Shown here: piece by piece, positions 11,726 through 22,809 of the stretch
Position numbering within the stretch: position 1 is the stretch's first letter
Layout: each line of letters starts with the position of its first letter
Source: Lophium mytilinum
Lineage: Eukaryota; Ascomycota; Dothideomycetes; Mytilinidiales; Mytilinidiaceae
Length of the DNA: 64,000 nt
NCBI GenBank assembly: GCA_010093605.1
Contig: MU004192.1
Span: forward strand, 385,774 to 449,773
Reading direction: 5' to 3'
Position numbers and translations under genes: made by a program
Notes under the pieces: model-generated
What the model was told of the DNA's origin: nothing
What the model saw: only the letters and a program-made list of their open reading frames with translations
The model's database searches: none

Positions 11726-12042
11726 GAAGCTTGTGTCTCTTTACTTGGCGAGATTCGACCGATACCATTTTGCAGCGAGGCGTTTTGGATAGGAAGACCT
11801 CGAGAGGGTCTCAGGGCATGATCATTATCAGCATGGAGCAGCGGAGTTTATTGTACTTTCTGATGTTTCTACACTGCCTGCATACGACGCAAGCGCTTTC
11901 TAGCATAGCTTACTATGAAGCCGGGTTGGCTGCAGTAGGCTGTGAAAAATAGTTGGTCTTCAACCAACGCTAGCATATATATATTACAAGGCATAATAAA
12001 TTACCACTCAAGCTTCTCATCTGCACACCATATAGTGAACGC
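11726..12042. other. Convergent 3' intergenic region
   Basis: AT-rich 3' flanks of TAF8 and of the minus-strand Som1 gene. The stretch TATATATATTACAAGGCATAATAAA near 11975-12000 is a plausible polyadenylation region for either gene. No coding signal. Confidence 0.35.
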
Positions 12043-12368
12043 TTAATTCCCCTCGTCATCCTCCCAAGCTGTCGTCTCCACCGTCAGTCCATCCGCGCAT
12101 CTATCCGCTGAGTTAGTCTTGGCGCCTTACATCCCATCTGCGGGCAACACGCTCACCTCCGAAACGACCGCACTAGTGGATTGCACTGCACATACACGGC
12201 CCTCGGATCCTTCTTGTAATCTCCCTTGTGCGTGCAGTGGTACTGGACCATCTCCAGCAGCTTGCACGTGCGCAGATCGACGCCGGGCTTGCGCCGCTTT
12301 CCGGAGGCTGTGTATTGCACTTTCTCCGCGAGGTCGTTGGAGCTGAAGATCTCAATCGGAGGAGCCAT
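12043..12368 (-). CDS. SOM1: Mitochondrial export protein Som1
   Basis: Two exons on the minus strand, 12368-12157 and 12100-12043, 89 residues. The sequence opens with MAPPIEIFSSNDLAEKVQY, then GKRRKPGVDLRTCKLLEMVQY, a Cys-containing middle and the conserved VQCNPLVRSFRRC, with exon 2 supplying CADGLTVETTAWEDDEG. These are the hallmarks of the fungal Som1 family. In yeast, Som1 is a subunit of the inner membrane peptidase (IMP) complex in the intermembrane space, which clips sorting signals from certain imported and mtDNA-encoded proteins. The regularly placed cysteines fit an intermembrane-space protein. It is divergent from the XRCC2-like gene, with only 92 bp between start codons. Confidence 0.88.
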
Positions 12369-12460
12369 TGCGGAGCATACGTTGTCTCGAACGACGAGGA
12401 GATGGGATGGAGATGAAAGGAGGATCGTTGAAGAGATAGGGCTTTATTACGAGGAGCGAG
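12369..12460. promoter_or_regulatory. 92-bp bidirectional promoter between SOM1 and the RAD51-like gene
   Basis: Start codons of two divergently transcribed genes lie 92 bp apart, so both core promoters and leaders must fit into this interval or overlap the neighbouring coding region. It is GA-rich on the plus strand. No TATA box is seen. Confidence 0.5.
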
Positions 12461-13592
12461 ATGAGTGCGGAAGAGTTGGGAAGGAGGGTGTTGAGGGAGG
12501 TTGAAGAGTGTGGGTTGGATGAGGTGAGGAGGGTTTATATCGCGCCATGAAAGAGTTGCGACTGACGATATATAGCTCATCAAAGACCTCTGGAAGACGA
12601 GGAACGCAGGGCAGTCGACGCATTTCGCGATTCCGGAGCTTGATCGACTCTTTCCTGTTGTTGAACAGCCGCCCGCATTGGCATTACCGCAGCCAGAAAC
12701 TCTCTCTTCGTCACCATCGCTTCCTGAGCAGACGACGGCTGTGAAGAAACCAGCGCAGAAAATGCCAATGATAGAGCTCATTTCCTCTGGTCCTGGTGCT
12801 GGGAAAACAAGTCTGATTTACTATATCATTGCCGTCGCTATCCTCCCAGCTACCTACTCCAGCACCCCCATTGGCGGCCAAAGCAGCGCTGTGGTTGTTC
12901 TTGACGCCGACAACCGCTTCAGAGTCGAAAGACTCGTCGAAGTGATGGCGTCGTATATTTCATCTCGTCTCGCAGCAGCTGGAATTCCCCAACAGCAGAA
13001 GACGGATGGCATGCGCGACCTCATCCACGCCTGTCTCGCTCACGTCCATATCTTCCGTTTGCAGTCTATGCGGTCGCTACTAGCTACACTGAAGAGCTTA
13101 CCAGAATATCTAGAGAGTCGCACCGCTCACCGATCCGCCCATCGTCGTCTACACTCCATCTTCCTTGATTCGGCATCAGCGTTCTTCTGGCAGACGCGTG
13201 CAGCAGAAGAGAACGGGACTTCTCCAGTCACTGCAACGGAGACATATGCCCTCCTAGTCCGAGAACTGGCCACTCTATCTCAGCGTTTCTGTTGCGCTGT
13301 GGTGGCATCGGCATGGGATGTCGGCGCTGGCCAGCTCTTCACGCAGAGACTGAGGGCTAGTTTACCGATGAGCTGGTCCAACTTTCCAACTTTGAGGCTG
13401 GCGCTGCGACGAGTGCCCGTGCCGCGATTCACTATAGGGATGAGTGTGCATGAGGCTAAAGCGGAGAAGGAGATGAGGTGGGGAGTTGTGAGTAGAGGAC
13501 GGTGTGAAGCGTGGGTGCTTGGGGGAAGCGGACGAGAGGGGTTCTTCTTTCGGGTTGGGAGGGGCGTAGAGATTGAGGAAGAGGATGGTTAG
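12461..13592 (+). CDS. XRCC2/RAD51-like DNA recombination ATPase
   Basis: Two exons, 12461-12523 and 12576-13592, 359 residues. After a short exon (MSAEELGRRVLREVEECG) comes a linker with HFAIPELDRLFP, then a RecA-type core. Walker A is GPGAGKTS (about residues 93-100), the strand VVVLDADNRFRVERLVEVM follows, then VHIFRLQSMRSLLATL and the Walker B-like LHSIFLDSASAFFWQ. The family resembles fungal XRCC2-like RAD51 paralogues, which assist homologous recombination. The N-terminal exon was chosen because its GTGAGG donor and TATATAG acceptor join in phase to LIKDLWKTRNAGQ. Paralogue identity (XRCC2 versus another RAD51-like protein) is not settled by motif reading alone. Confidence 0.8.
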
Positions 13593-14247
13593 GGATCTTA
13601 TTGTATATATTCGTGATTTAGGTCACATATATGCACTGGGATATCAAAAGCCATAAAGTAGCTCCCCTTCAAAAAATGGGGCTATCAAACGCCATGAGCT
13701 ACCACATACACTCTGTGAGTCTAACGCATGCTTGTTGCTATATTATTACGAAAGCAATCTCTTTACATCCATTTTTAGACACTATAGATTATATAAATGC
13801 TTCTCCGTTACGAAGTCTACTCATCATGCTTTATCTATGATTAGAGCATTTCATCTTAGCTCTACGGAATACATAGAATTATATCTATGCACAAAAGTGA
13901 CTCAACGCGAAGTTTCAATGGGTTCGTCTAATATTTAGCAGTCTCCTGACGTACAATACAATGGTCGATGTCCAAACCCGGCAGGCCGGTGGTAAGCGAC
14001 GCAGCTCTCCGACCAAGGACACCCCTCCGTGCCCTCTTCTACAAACATGCCCCACCTTCGTCTCCGCCGCCTCACCTCAAGGTCACCTTCCTATTCAACT
14101 ATTCCCTCACGAGCTGTGCAAATCTTTCCTCGCGCTATTAAAACGTGTCCCGTTGTCAGAGGCCCTTCAAGAACTTTCTACCATTTTGCACCTCGACGCA
14201 AAGAAGATCGCATTTGGCCCTACCTATACAGCGAACGCAACGACACG
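13593..14247. other. Intergenic / possible extended 5' coding region of the dipeptidase
   Basis: 13593-13960 is AT-rich and featureless. From 14029 the frame of the downstream dipeptidase is open with ATGs at 14029 and 14047, giving an Arg/Ser-rich, acid-poor stretch before the canonical start (see the dipeptidase entry). Confidence 0.4.
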
Positions 14248-15734
14248 ATGGCGCCGGAGTTAGACTCATACTTCAAGACCGTAGACGACCTATCCGATGC
14301 CTTCATTGAGAGGCTTCGCAAGGCCGTTGCCATCCCTAGCATAAGTGCAGAGGATGACAGGCGGCCAGATGTCATTAGGGCATGCAAAGATCCAGTCTGA
14401 GCCACGCAGCATCCAGACTAATAGTACTACAGATGGGCAAATTCCTCGCCTCGGAATTGACAGCACTCGGCGCGGAGGTTGAGCTTCGAGAACTGGGAAA
14501 GCAACCGCATAAGGAGCATCTCGACCTACCACCCGTCGTCGTCGCGCGCTACGGAAACGACTCGAAGAAACGCACCATCCTCGTCTACGGTCACTACGAT
14601 GTACAGCCCGCTGGAATGGAGGATGGCTGGGCGACGGAGCCGTTCACGCTCACGGTAGATGACAAAGGACGAATGTACGGCCGTGGCAGCACAGATGACA
14701 AGGGACCAGTGTTGGGCTGGTTGAACTCCATCGAAGCTCACCAGAAGGCCGGAATTGAATACCCTGTCAACCTCCTGATGTGCTTTGAGGGCATGGAGGA
14801 GTATGGCTCAGAGGGTCTGGACGACTTCATCAACGCTGAGGCGAAGAAGTACTTCAAGGACGCCGACGCTGTCTGCATCTCGGACAACTACTGGCTCGGC
14901 ACCGAGAAGCCCTGCCTGACCTACGGCCTGCGCGGCTGCAACTACTACTCCATCGAGATCTCTGGACCCGGCCAGGACCTGCACAGCGGTGTCTTTGGCG
15001 GAACAGCACAGGAACCTATGACCGACCTCGTAAACGTCATGAACACGCTAGTGAACAAGGACGGCAAGATCCAGATCAAGGGTATTGACGAGCTCGTCGC
15101 CCCGCTCACTGACGACGAAAAAGCCCTCTACGGCGACATCGCCTTCACAATGGACAATCTATACGAGTCGCTCGGCAGCACAACGGGAATCTACCCAGAT
15201 AAGGAGAGCACCCTGATGGGTCGCTGGCGCTACCCTTCGCTCTCCCTCCACGGCATCGAAGGCGCATACTCCGCCCCTGGAGCGAAGACCGTCATTCCCG
15301 CCAAGGTCATTGGCAAGTTTAGCATCCGCACCGTCCCAGACATGGAGATCGACGCCGTCAACGAGCTCGTCTACAAGCACGTCAAGGACGCATTCGCAGC
15401 TATCGGCTCGAAGAACAAGCTCAACGTCTTTTGCCAGCATGCGGGCAAGTGGTGGGTCGCGAGCCCCAAGCACTGGAACTTTACAGCAGCCGGCAAGGCG
15501 GTCGAGCACGTGTGGGGAGTGAAGCCAGATCTGACACGCGAGGGCGGCAGTATCCCGGTCACATTGACTTTCGAGCAGGCGACTGGCAAGAACGTACTTC
15601 TGTTGCCCATGGGCAGCTCGACGGATGCGGCGCACAGCATTAACGAGAAGTTGGACAAGAAGAACTACATTGAGGGTATCAAGCTATTGGGCGCTTACCT
15701 TCACTATGTGGCTGAAGAACCCATGACTTCGTAG
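14248..15734 (+). CDS. Cys-Gly metallodipeptidase, peptidase M20 (DUG1-like)
   Basis: Two exons, 14248-14379 and 14433-15734, 477 residues, close to the yeast Dug1 length. M20 metal-site motifs are all present: VYGHYDVQP (His ligand plus catalytic Asp), GRGSTDDKGP (bridging Asp), CFEGMEEYGSEG (Glu-Glu), then the dimerisation-domain DLHSGVFGG and the C-terminal PMGSSTDAAHSINEK His. Dug1-type enzymes cleave Cys-Gly in glutathione turnover, in the cytosol. The intron is best read as GC-AG (AGG|GCATGC...CTACAG), which keeps the conserved RPDVIR-MGKFL; a GT donor 9 bases upstream would delete VIR. The frame extends 73 codons upstream without a stop and looks like a mitochondrial presequence, so a second isoform is possible. 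Confidence 0.9.
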
Positions 15735-16794
15735 ATGGACCAAGAGGTTTGAGACATCCTAATGACGACTGTTACTACGACAAGTGCTAGGCTTCCTACA
15801 ACCGAGATGGCGCCAATACAACATCATGAGGAGTCTTTCATTAGATTCTAGAGATGACAACGAAGGCTAGTGGATGTTTTGTAGCGTGGCCGGAAGCAAG
15901 AGTATTTGAGCCTGGTAGATATTCGGTCTGTAGGAATGAAAGTCTCTTCTGAAACCAATGTCTATTTTCCAATCATGTTATGATTTTGCGTTGTTTGAAC
16001 TCTTTTAGCCACTGAGGCTCCTCGTTGCCAACTTCTATCACAAGTATACCCCGATTCGACCGCGGAAATGCTTTTTTCGCAGACGTGGTGTGGACATTGC
16101 GTATACCCGATGTGGTCACCTTTTGCCAGTAAATAAAGACCCTTGCCTTGGTTAAAGTGTCTCTCTTATACACATGTCAATGGGCGCTGACAGCCATTAA
16201 CCTTCTGCATCGTTGTTAGCTACTCACCGTTTACACCTATCCGACAGTTAAAAAAAGAAACGCGAACGCGGTATGCGGACACCATGTACCCAATGTAGCG
16301 CGACTATTTCGACTGTCTTGAATACTTACCTGAGTGCGAGATCACGGTACCGTTGGTTGGTGTCGTGGCGGGGGCGCACCCTGCTAGTGATGGTTCGAAT
16401 TTGTCCGGGGGGACTACGGTTTGAATGGGGACCTCCCTTGAAAAAGGGCATGTATGAAGTATTGAGCGATATGGCGACCTTTGTACGACCGTATCTCCTC
16501 TTCAAAGTCATACTCTTTTCAATTCATTCCGCTCGTTCATTTTTCCCGTCGTCAACACTCATCTCTGGTTCAAGCCTTTATATGAGAACCATATCGGCTG
16601 TCTTCTACACCTCCAAGACTTGCCTAAGTGGGAGGTGCCAGTACCACGCGTAGTTCATGGGTTGGTGCTGTAGCCGTGCCAAGCGGGCGGCCTCCGAAGG
16701 GATGACTTGAGGGAGGTGCCTACGGACTAATAAAATATCCAGACGCGGAGGGCACGCGATGTGCTAGTTTAGTAGCTACTTTTTTAACCGTTTG

Positions 16795-17225
16795 CGCGAC
16801 CCTCTAAATCGGGCCCATAGACTTAGGTGTAGAAAAGGTCGCTGGGGTGCGTTGGTGGAAATTCTGCCCCTTCTAGTTACAAAGAGTCACATTTCTAACC
16901 GCGTGAATCGATTTTTAGTAGACGCAGAGGGCCTTTCTTATTGATTTTCCCTAACGCTCTAAATCGGGATCGTGGCACAAGGTTCGGAGGAGGTCTTCGG
17001 GGCACCTCTTGCCTCTTCTAGTCACACGAAGTCACATTTCTAACCGCATATATCGATTTTTTAGGAGACGCGAAGAGCCTGCGGCGCGCACCGATTATAT
17101 GAGTGTTTCTTAATTTTTTTCCGCGACCCCCTAAATCGGGCTTGCGGCATTAGGTTCGAAGGACGTAGTCGGGGCAGCTCGTGCCTTCTTCAGTTTGAAA
17201 GGATCATGTGTGTAACATGTTGGAC
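16795..17225 (-). repeat. Tandem repeat array, about three units of ~155-165 bp
   Basis: Three successive units begin with CTCTAAATCGGG or CCCCTAAATCGGG (near 16803, 16960 and 17122). Each continues with a GGTTCGGAGG-like stretch and CCTCTTCTAGT or a variant. In the first two units this leads to GTCACATTTCTAACCGC (16887 and 17031) and ATCGATTTTT followed by GAGACGC/AGACGCAGAGGG. The third unit is the most diverged. The same elements occur in reverse orientation at 61.47-61.99 kb. No terminal repeats or coding potential are seen. Confidence 0.6.
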
Positions 17226-17811
17226 TTCTTCACAGGCCTTTCATATTTTCACATCTTTTTCGTCCGCTCGTCGTTTTCTTCTATGGTAGTCTATCTTTAG
17301 GCCCAACTCCTAAGAACGAGTATATACAGTCGCGTCCTGCCCATATTTTACTTCTCATCCTCTTTTTACCTACGTCAAAATGATCCTAGAAAGGAGAACT
17401 ACGTCATCTGTTCTCTACACTTCTAATACTTGCCTCAACGAGGGATGCTGGTACCGTGGTTCATAGCTCAGTGTCTTGGCCGTGTAAAGCGGGCAATCTC
17501 CGATGGTGGTCATGTCAGGGAGGAAATCCACAGGTTATTCAATTAGTGGTCAAAAGGAGACACTCTTTAGGCGCCTTTATTCCAATTCCCGCTGAGCTCT
17601 TCTATGCTACACACTTATTTCACAGTCCGCGACTGAAACAGTGTATCCATGCAGTGTAATTGCCCTTCAGAATAGGGATTGCACCCAGCGCCGCATTCAG
17701 CAAGAGAACATCACATTTCATCTGCGTTTCTCTGTAATTCATTTATATTTATTATTTGACTGTAGCTAGGCAAGGTAATCCACGTAGAGGGGCCTCACTC
17801 GGTGCTTTATT

Positions 17812-17860
17812 TGCAAAGAGTCACAGATCGAACCGTGTGAGATCTGATTTCGTCGACGTT
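17812..17860 (-). repeat. Isolated copy of the same repeat core
   Basis: GCAAAGAGTCACAGATCGAACCGTGTGAGATCTGATTTC matches the segment ACAAAGAGTCACATTTCTAA followed by CCGCGTGAATCGATTTTT in the first tandem unit (16880-16918), with the same spacing. Confidence 0.5.
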
Positions 17861-19156
17861 GCGTGCAAGAAGCTCCTACCCCACCCATACGATAAGTCTG
17901 ACGCCTACAGTACTGAATCACAAGTTTGGACCTGTCGTCTGTGCCGTTCCTTTCACCTAAAGAGCGAGTAAGTAGGCTGACTGGAAGAGGGTGAAACTCT
18001 TCGTTTCAAGCTTTTAGGGATGTTATTCCGGATGAGGACTTTTCGATGCGCTGAAGCATTTTCAATAGTAGTGACAGCAATAGCTCATACTCCTGGCAAT
18101 CCTTTTGGATGTTTACCTAGGAGTGGGGTGTATTGACCGCCGCCGAAGCTAGTCGGAGATGTGCGACTGGCAGACGCGATTTCCCTTTCAGGATGAAAGA
18201 AGGGATTCGTAGAGAATGGGATCGGAAGAACTCGGACAAGATTTTGGGATCGAATGGGGATCTGATCGGATGTATCCAAACAGTGCAGCATGCGCTCGAG
18301 ATTCTGAAGCTAAACTAATTCAACTTATGCAAGCAGGAATACTAGTTTTGCGAACCTTTTCACAAGGACCTTGCTTAGGCTTATAGTATTATTGACGATG
18401 AATCCAGATTCCTCAAGTTCCAGCGTCGCGTGTGTCGACTTCGCAATCTCCAAAATAAAAGAAGAGAAAATAAAGAAGAAGTTTGGTTATGTTTCAGAGA
18501 AGTATTAAAAAACAGCACATCATTGGAGGTCAACTAGCGAATCACTCGGAGGCTTGGTCAAAACAGAGTACGCACCTACACCAGGGAGCGCTTAGCGACG
18601 CCGCCCTTCCCCGCAAAATCCAGGGCGCACTGCTCTGCATACAGTACATGCATATTCCCTGGCGAGAATGTTTCATTTTAGCCTCACGGACATACGCCGC
18701 CTTGTTTCCAGCAATAGGAAGGCGTTCCGAGCAAGTCCCTTGATTCGCATCCTCAACCACAGGCCTGGAGATTCTTCTTCCGACATAATTCGGAAGAAAT
18801 GGATAACCAAGTTTGTCTACTTTTTTTCCGTGGGTGTTCATTTTCGCGAGCATCCAGCAAAAACGGAGAAGAATCAATGCGTATTCTTCCCAGTCTACTA
18901 TAAATGAAATCAGAGGTTTTCGCTCTAACGTAGCGGTTTTATGGATTCTAGGAAGGATCTTCAGTTCTTACTGATTCGCAATCAATTTCGATTCGGAGGG
19001 GAGATGAAGAATCGTACCTTGATGAAACTGCTACTTCCTACGTGGATGCAGAAAATACATATAAGATACATGTACCTGCTAGAGCATCTTGAGACATCAA
19101 CTCCTCTCCTGTCACCCCGAAAACGTGTTCGAGTTGTCTCTCAGACGTCCTCGACC

Positions 19157-20173
19157 TTGACCACCAAAGCTATTTTTGTAGCTTCCTGGTTCTGCATCGC
19201 AACCGCAGCGACCACCAACACGAACCTCCAATCCACATTTCCTGCGTCTTCGGGGACCACGAATCTCGCTGCAGTCAAGACCATCGCGGCTAGCGCCACC
19301 TTTGACGGAGGAATGCTGCAGTGGGTACGCCATGCTCAGACTCGCTATTACATCTCGCTGACAGCTCTTGACAGCAAGCACATGCAACGAGCAAGCTGAG
19401 GGGGGCGATTCCGACGCAGTGTTTCTCTTGCAAGACGGTGCTGTGCTCTCGAACGTCGTCATTGGGCCGAACAACGGCGAAGGTCCGCAGCCACTTCCCA
19501 TCCACAGCCAGTGTGCCAGTATTGATATAGCCATCAGGCATCCATTGTCTAGGCTCCTGCACTCTTAATAATGTATGGTGGACCGATTTATGCGAGGATG
19601 CAGCTACGTTCAAGCAGAGCTCGGGGACGTCGTATGTAAATGGAGGTGGAGCGCGGAATGCGGAGGATATAGTACTGCAGCACAACGGTGGTGGAATGGT
19701 AGCGGTGAAGAACTTCTATGTGAGACCCCTATTTTCAGACTCTTAGCAGGCCATCAAGATGAGAACTAAGATAGGGAGAGGAATTGAACGAAACCAAAGA
19801 TAGCAGTGCTGATACAAGATAGGCAGAGAATATAGGCAAAGTGTACAGGAGTTGCGGGAATTGCGACACCAGCATGCAAGAACTTCCACCTTCACGAATA
19901 TTAAGGTCGATGGAGCGGATGTTGTCGCGGGCGTAAATGGCAATGAGGGAGGTGAGTCGAGGAGAACTTCTTGTTGATCCTAGTCTTATCAGTGGTGGGA
20001 TGTGTACTTATTCATGAGCAGATACAACCACCATTTCCAATTCTTGCATACTCGACAGCTCCATTTGCTGGCTTTACAAAGGAGTCGACGATGAGTCGGA
20101 ACCCACCAAGACAGCTAGTGGGCCGGATGGAACTGTGTGCGCTACTAGTTCTATCAAGACAAGTGGGTGCTAG
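19157..20173 (+). pseudogene. Pectate lyase, polysaccharide lyase family 3 (broken)
   Basis: Family PL3 can be followed along its whole length (~249 residues). A secretion-signal-like AIFVASWFCIATAA precedes FPASSGTTNLAAVKTIA and FDGGM, then EGGDSDAVFLLQDGAVLSN, VVIGPNNGEGIHCLG, NVWWTDLCEDAATFK, TSYVNGGGARNAED, QHNGGG, IGKVYRSCGNCD, FTNIKVDGADVVAGVN and a C-terminal SGPDGTVCATSSIK. Four introns fit (19325-19364, 19483-19537, 19720-19822, 19952-20021) and restore conserved junctions. There is no ATG at the expected start (a TTG is present) and the reading frame changes once in the fourth exon, so as it stands it is a young pseudogene or carries sequence errors. PL3 enzymes are secreted, Ca-dependent and cut plant pectate. 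Confidence 0.75.
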
Positions 20174-22809
20174 AGGCTTGGTTTGGCGGAGTGACAATGA
20201 AATGAGCAGTTTTGAGTAGGAAATGTAGACAGGCTTACGGGCGTGACTGAATTCAGGAGGCTCTGCTGTATTAATTTGCGCCCTGCACTAGCTCGCACCG
20301 ATTGAGAGCATCATATCAAATGACGTGCCTGAGTCCGACTGTCTCACTATCCAGGAACAACGCCAAAAGGTCCGTAATTTCCGACAAGGTGTGAGTTCCA
20401 CACCTCAACAATTATCGACTGGTCAACGGGCGTCGGTTCCTGGCGGTAGTCAGACGGCTCAACACTCACCGCTGGGAGATTCGACGTGTCATGCAGGGGG
20501 AACTCGTAGTGGTGTAGGTCTAGAGCTGCGGATTCGATGCTATGTGCGTCGGCTGACTTCTTCTGATATCAGAGAACTTGATACCGTAAGGCTTAATGTT
20601 AGCGTTGATAAGTGACGGATATCGCGGGCTGTACCGAGCCGCCCGCGGGCTAGATATCTTCACCGGAACATGCCTAAGTGCTAGGCGGCGTCTGCATGCG
20701 TCTGGGGATGGGCATGTGCTGTCCTCGCCGCATGACTACGGCAAGACATCGTGGCTAGTACAAATGAGGTTGGATTACCTGCAGGCAGCTCGGCAGGAGC
20801 GAGCATGCCTTGCAAGAGCGGGGTGACGACTCGGCCGGGGATCTCAACTCTCTCGCATAAATACTTCAAAGTTCGGATTTGGCTTTCTGCACACCGACAA
20901 ATCCGTCTTATCGAGAAGAATCGGCCCCCGTGACTGACGCAGCTTTTGCTCCAGATAGCGTTATCCCTCGATGGTCGCACAAACAACTCACCGCTTAGCA
21001 AAATACCAATTTCGAGCCTGAAGGCACAACCCGGATCCCTGAAGCGCCACAAGAGTGCACGCACTGAATGTCAATAGTCGGGATGATGTTCCCATGCATA
21101 CAGTGCAGCTGATCTTGGTGTGGAATACCGGCGGTAGACCTGACTTCCTTGCCATTCCCATACGGTTACCTAGCGCATGCATGACGCAGGGAAACCTAGG
21201 CGTAGTGAGCGAGGGCGCATCGAAAGGTTTCGATGATTTATCGAATCAAAGCTCTTTGGCCGGATGCTGGTCTCTGAGCTTCCGGTTTCACCAATGTCGA
21301 AAGAGCTTTAGGTCCGCTTCGGAGTCTGAAAAGCCCTGGATAACGCTGCCACCTGTAAGCCGGATCTACAGTCGCGGATCCATCTGGAGTTGTGTGTTTC
21401 GTTTCTCCATGTAGCTTGGTCTGCCTAATCAGGTGCATGTATCGAGGGACCGGAAACCCCGGAAAGATTGCAAGGCAGGATAAGGACTTATGACTGCCCT
21501 GAAGAGTGAGTTGCAGGCGGACGGAGACTCGACGGGGCTGGCTACAACCGCAGACGTGGCTCTGGACCGCTCTTGGGGGAGCACGGGCATGAAAGCGGAC
21601 AACGCTATGCTGAGCACTTTGGGCTCCAGTATGAGCCTCGTAAGGAAGACGCTATGACCTGCGAAGCTGGTCCATTCTCTTAGGTGGTTCGGCGAAAGTC
21701 TCTAATCTTCATGTATATACAAGCGAGACGAAACTTTGGTAGTTGTAGACCGTCCGATTCCACGTAACCAAATTCGACAAAGTAGATGGCTGGAAGGTAT
21801 CAAATATGCTTTTGGCTAACCGCAAACGTGGGCTGATTTCCGGCCTCGTTTTCCCCGAAGCTGCAACTGATCATGCAGATATTACGAGGCATGGGCCTCA
21901 CTACTGATCACAGCCATGCCAGGGAGCCAGATTCTTTCCCTCGAAACATAGGATTGGCCGGAAGGCACCTCGACGCCTCGGGACAGGGGAAACTTCTAGC
22001 GGGGCTTGACAGCCCTTGAACTATTTGCTAACATTGGAGGGTTCCGAGACAAGCGGTGAAGACTCGAAGCATGCCCAGTCTATCAGAAGTATCCAGTGAA
22101 TTTCAAAGCTGCCCCGTACTGGCTAGGCCTGGGTGTAGAGAGGCGCTAGATCCACCGGCCTATCCAGCGCGATAACCTGAGTGCAGGAATAGGAGAGTTT
22201 GATCGTGAAGGATCCGCTGCTGCATCATGCAGTTGAGTATTTCTAGAGCCCTTCCAACGGTGTTTTCGACAGCCCTTGACGAGTCGGTAGATGGCAGGCC
22301 ACTTCTGCACTGCGGGAGATGCACAGGCGACAGCACGCCCGGGAAGCCCCACTGACAGGGGGAATGTGGATTCCGGGGAATGGCAGCGCGCCTTTGCAAC
22401 AAGCCTCTTTGACATGGTGAGCTGGACAGTACTCTAACCTTAATGGACATCCACACTCTTTTATCGCAAGCCTCACAGCCGCGCGCTCGTTTCAGCATCA
22501 GATGGGCCCACCTTCTGAGGTCTCGGGCCGCCAATGACCAGTGGAGTCTGAACACGACTGTGTAACCCGCTGACTCGCTCGCTGTTCATTTCAACCGTAT
22601 GGTGGGCGGCCAAAGATGTCTCCGACTGTAGGCGCGAGTACATAATGGCCTGGTGCCCAAGGACTCCGTCGCTTCCCGAGATGGTAATCTCAATTGAATA
22701 ACTTCCCCAGGCCAGTTGAACGCAACAGTAACCTTGCTGGGACGCCTCAGACGGTACCATTCCAGTGTGCAGACTTGCCCTAGAGAACTCTTCATCCGAA
22801 GAACACAAG
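20174..22809. other. Gene-poor stretch, possible decayed coding DNA
   Basis: Several medium frames on both strands but no confident domain. One plus-strand segment around 21250-21360 contains a W...C.....H..C-like order followed by LP, faintly reminiscent of the stretch before a HET domain, too weak to call. Nothing else recognised. Confidence 0.3.

Larger units (their letters stand above)
15735..19156. other. Gene-poor stretch with a diverged tandem repeat
   Basis: No gene is supported. It contains the tandem array at about 16795-17225 and a further single copy near 17812-17860. Frames up to 126 codons (for example 16273-16653) have no domain. 17.7-19.1 kb shows nothing recognisable until the pectate lyase relic begins. 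Confidence 0.45.

Noticed and set aside
21238-21414. Possible HET-domain upstream motif (W, C, H, C order followed by LP)
   Set aside because: Too few matched positions and no following HET core; cannot be told from chance.
22146-22808. Overlapping minus-strand frames of 77-131 codons
   Set aside because: No recognisable domain and no consistent exon chain.
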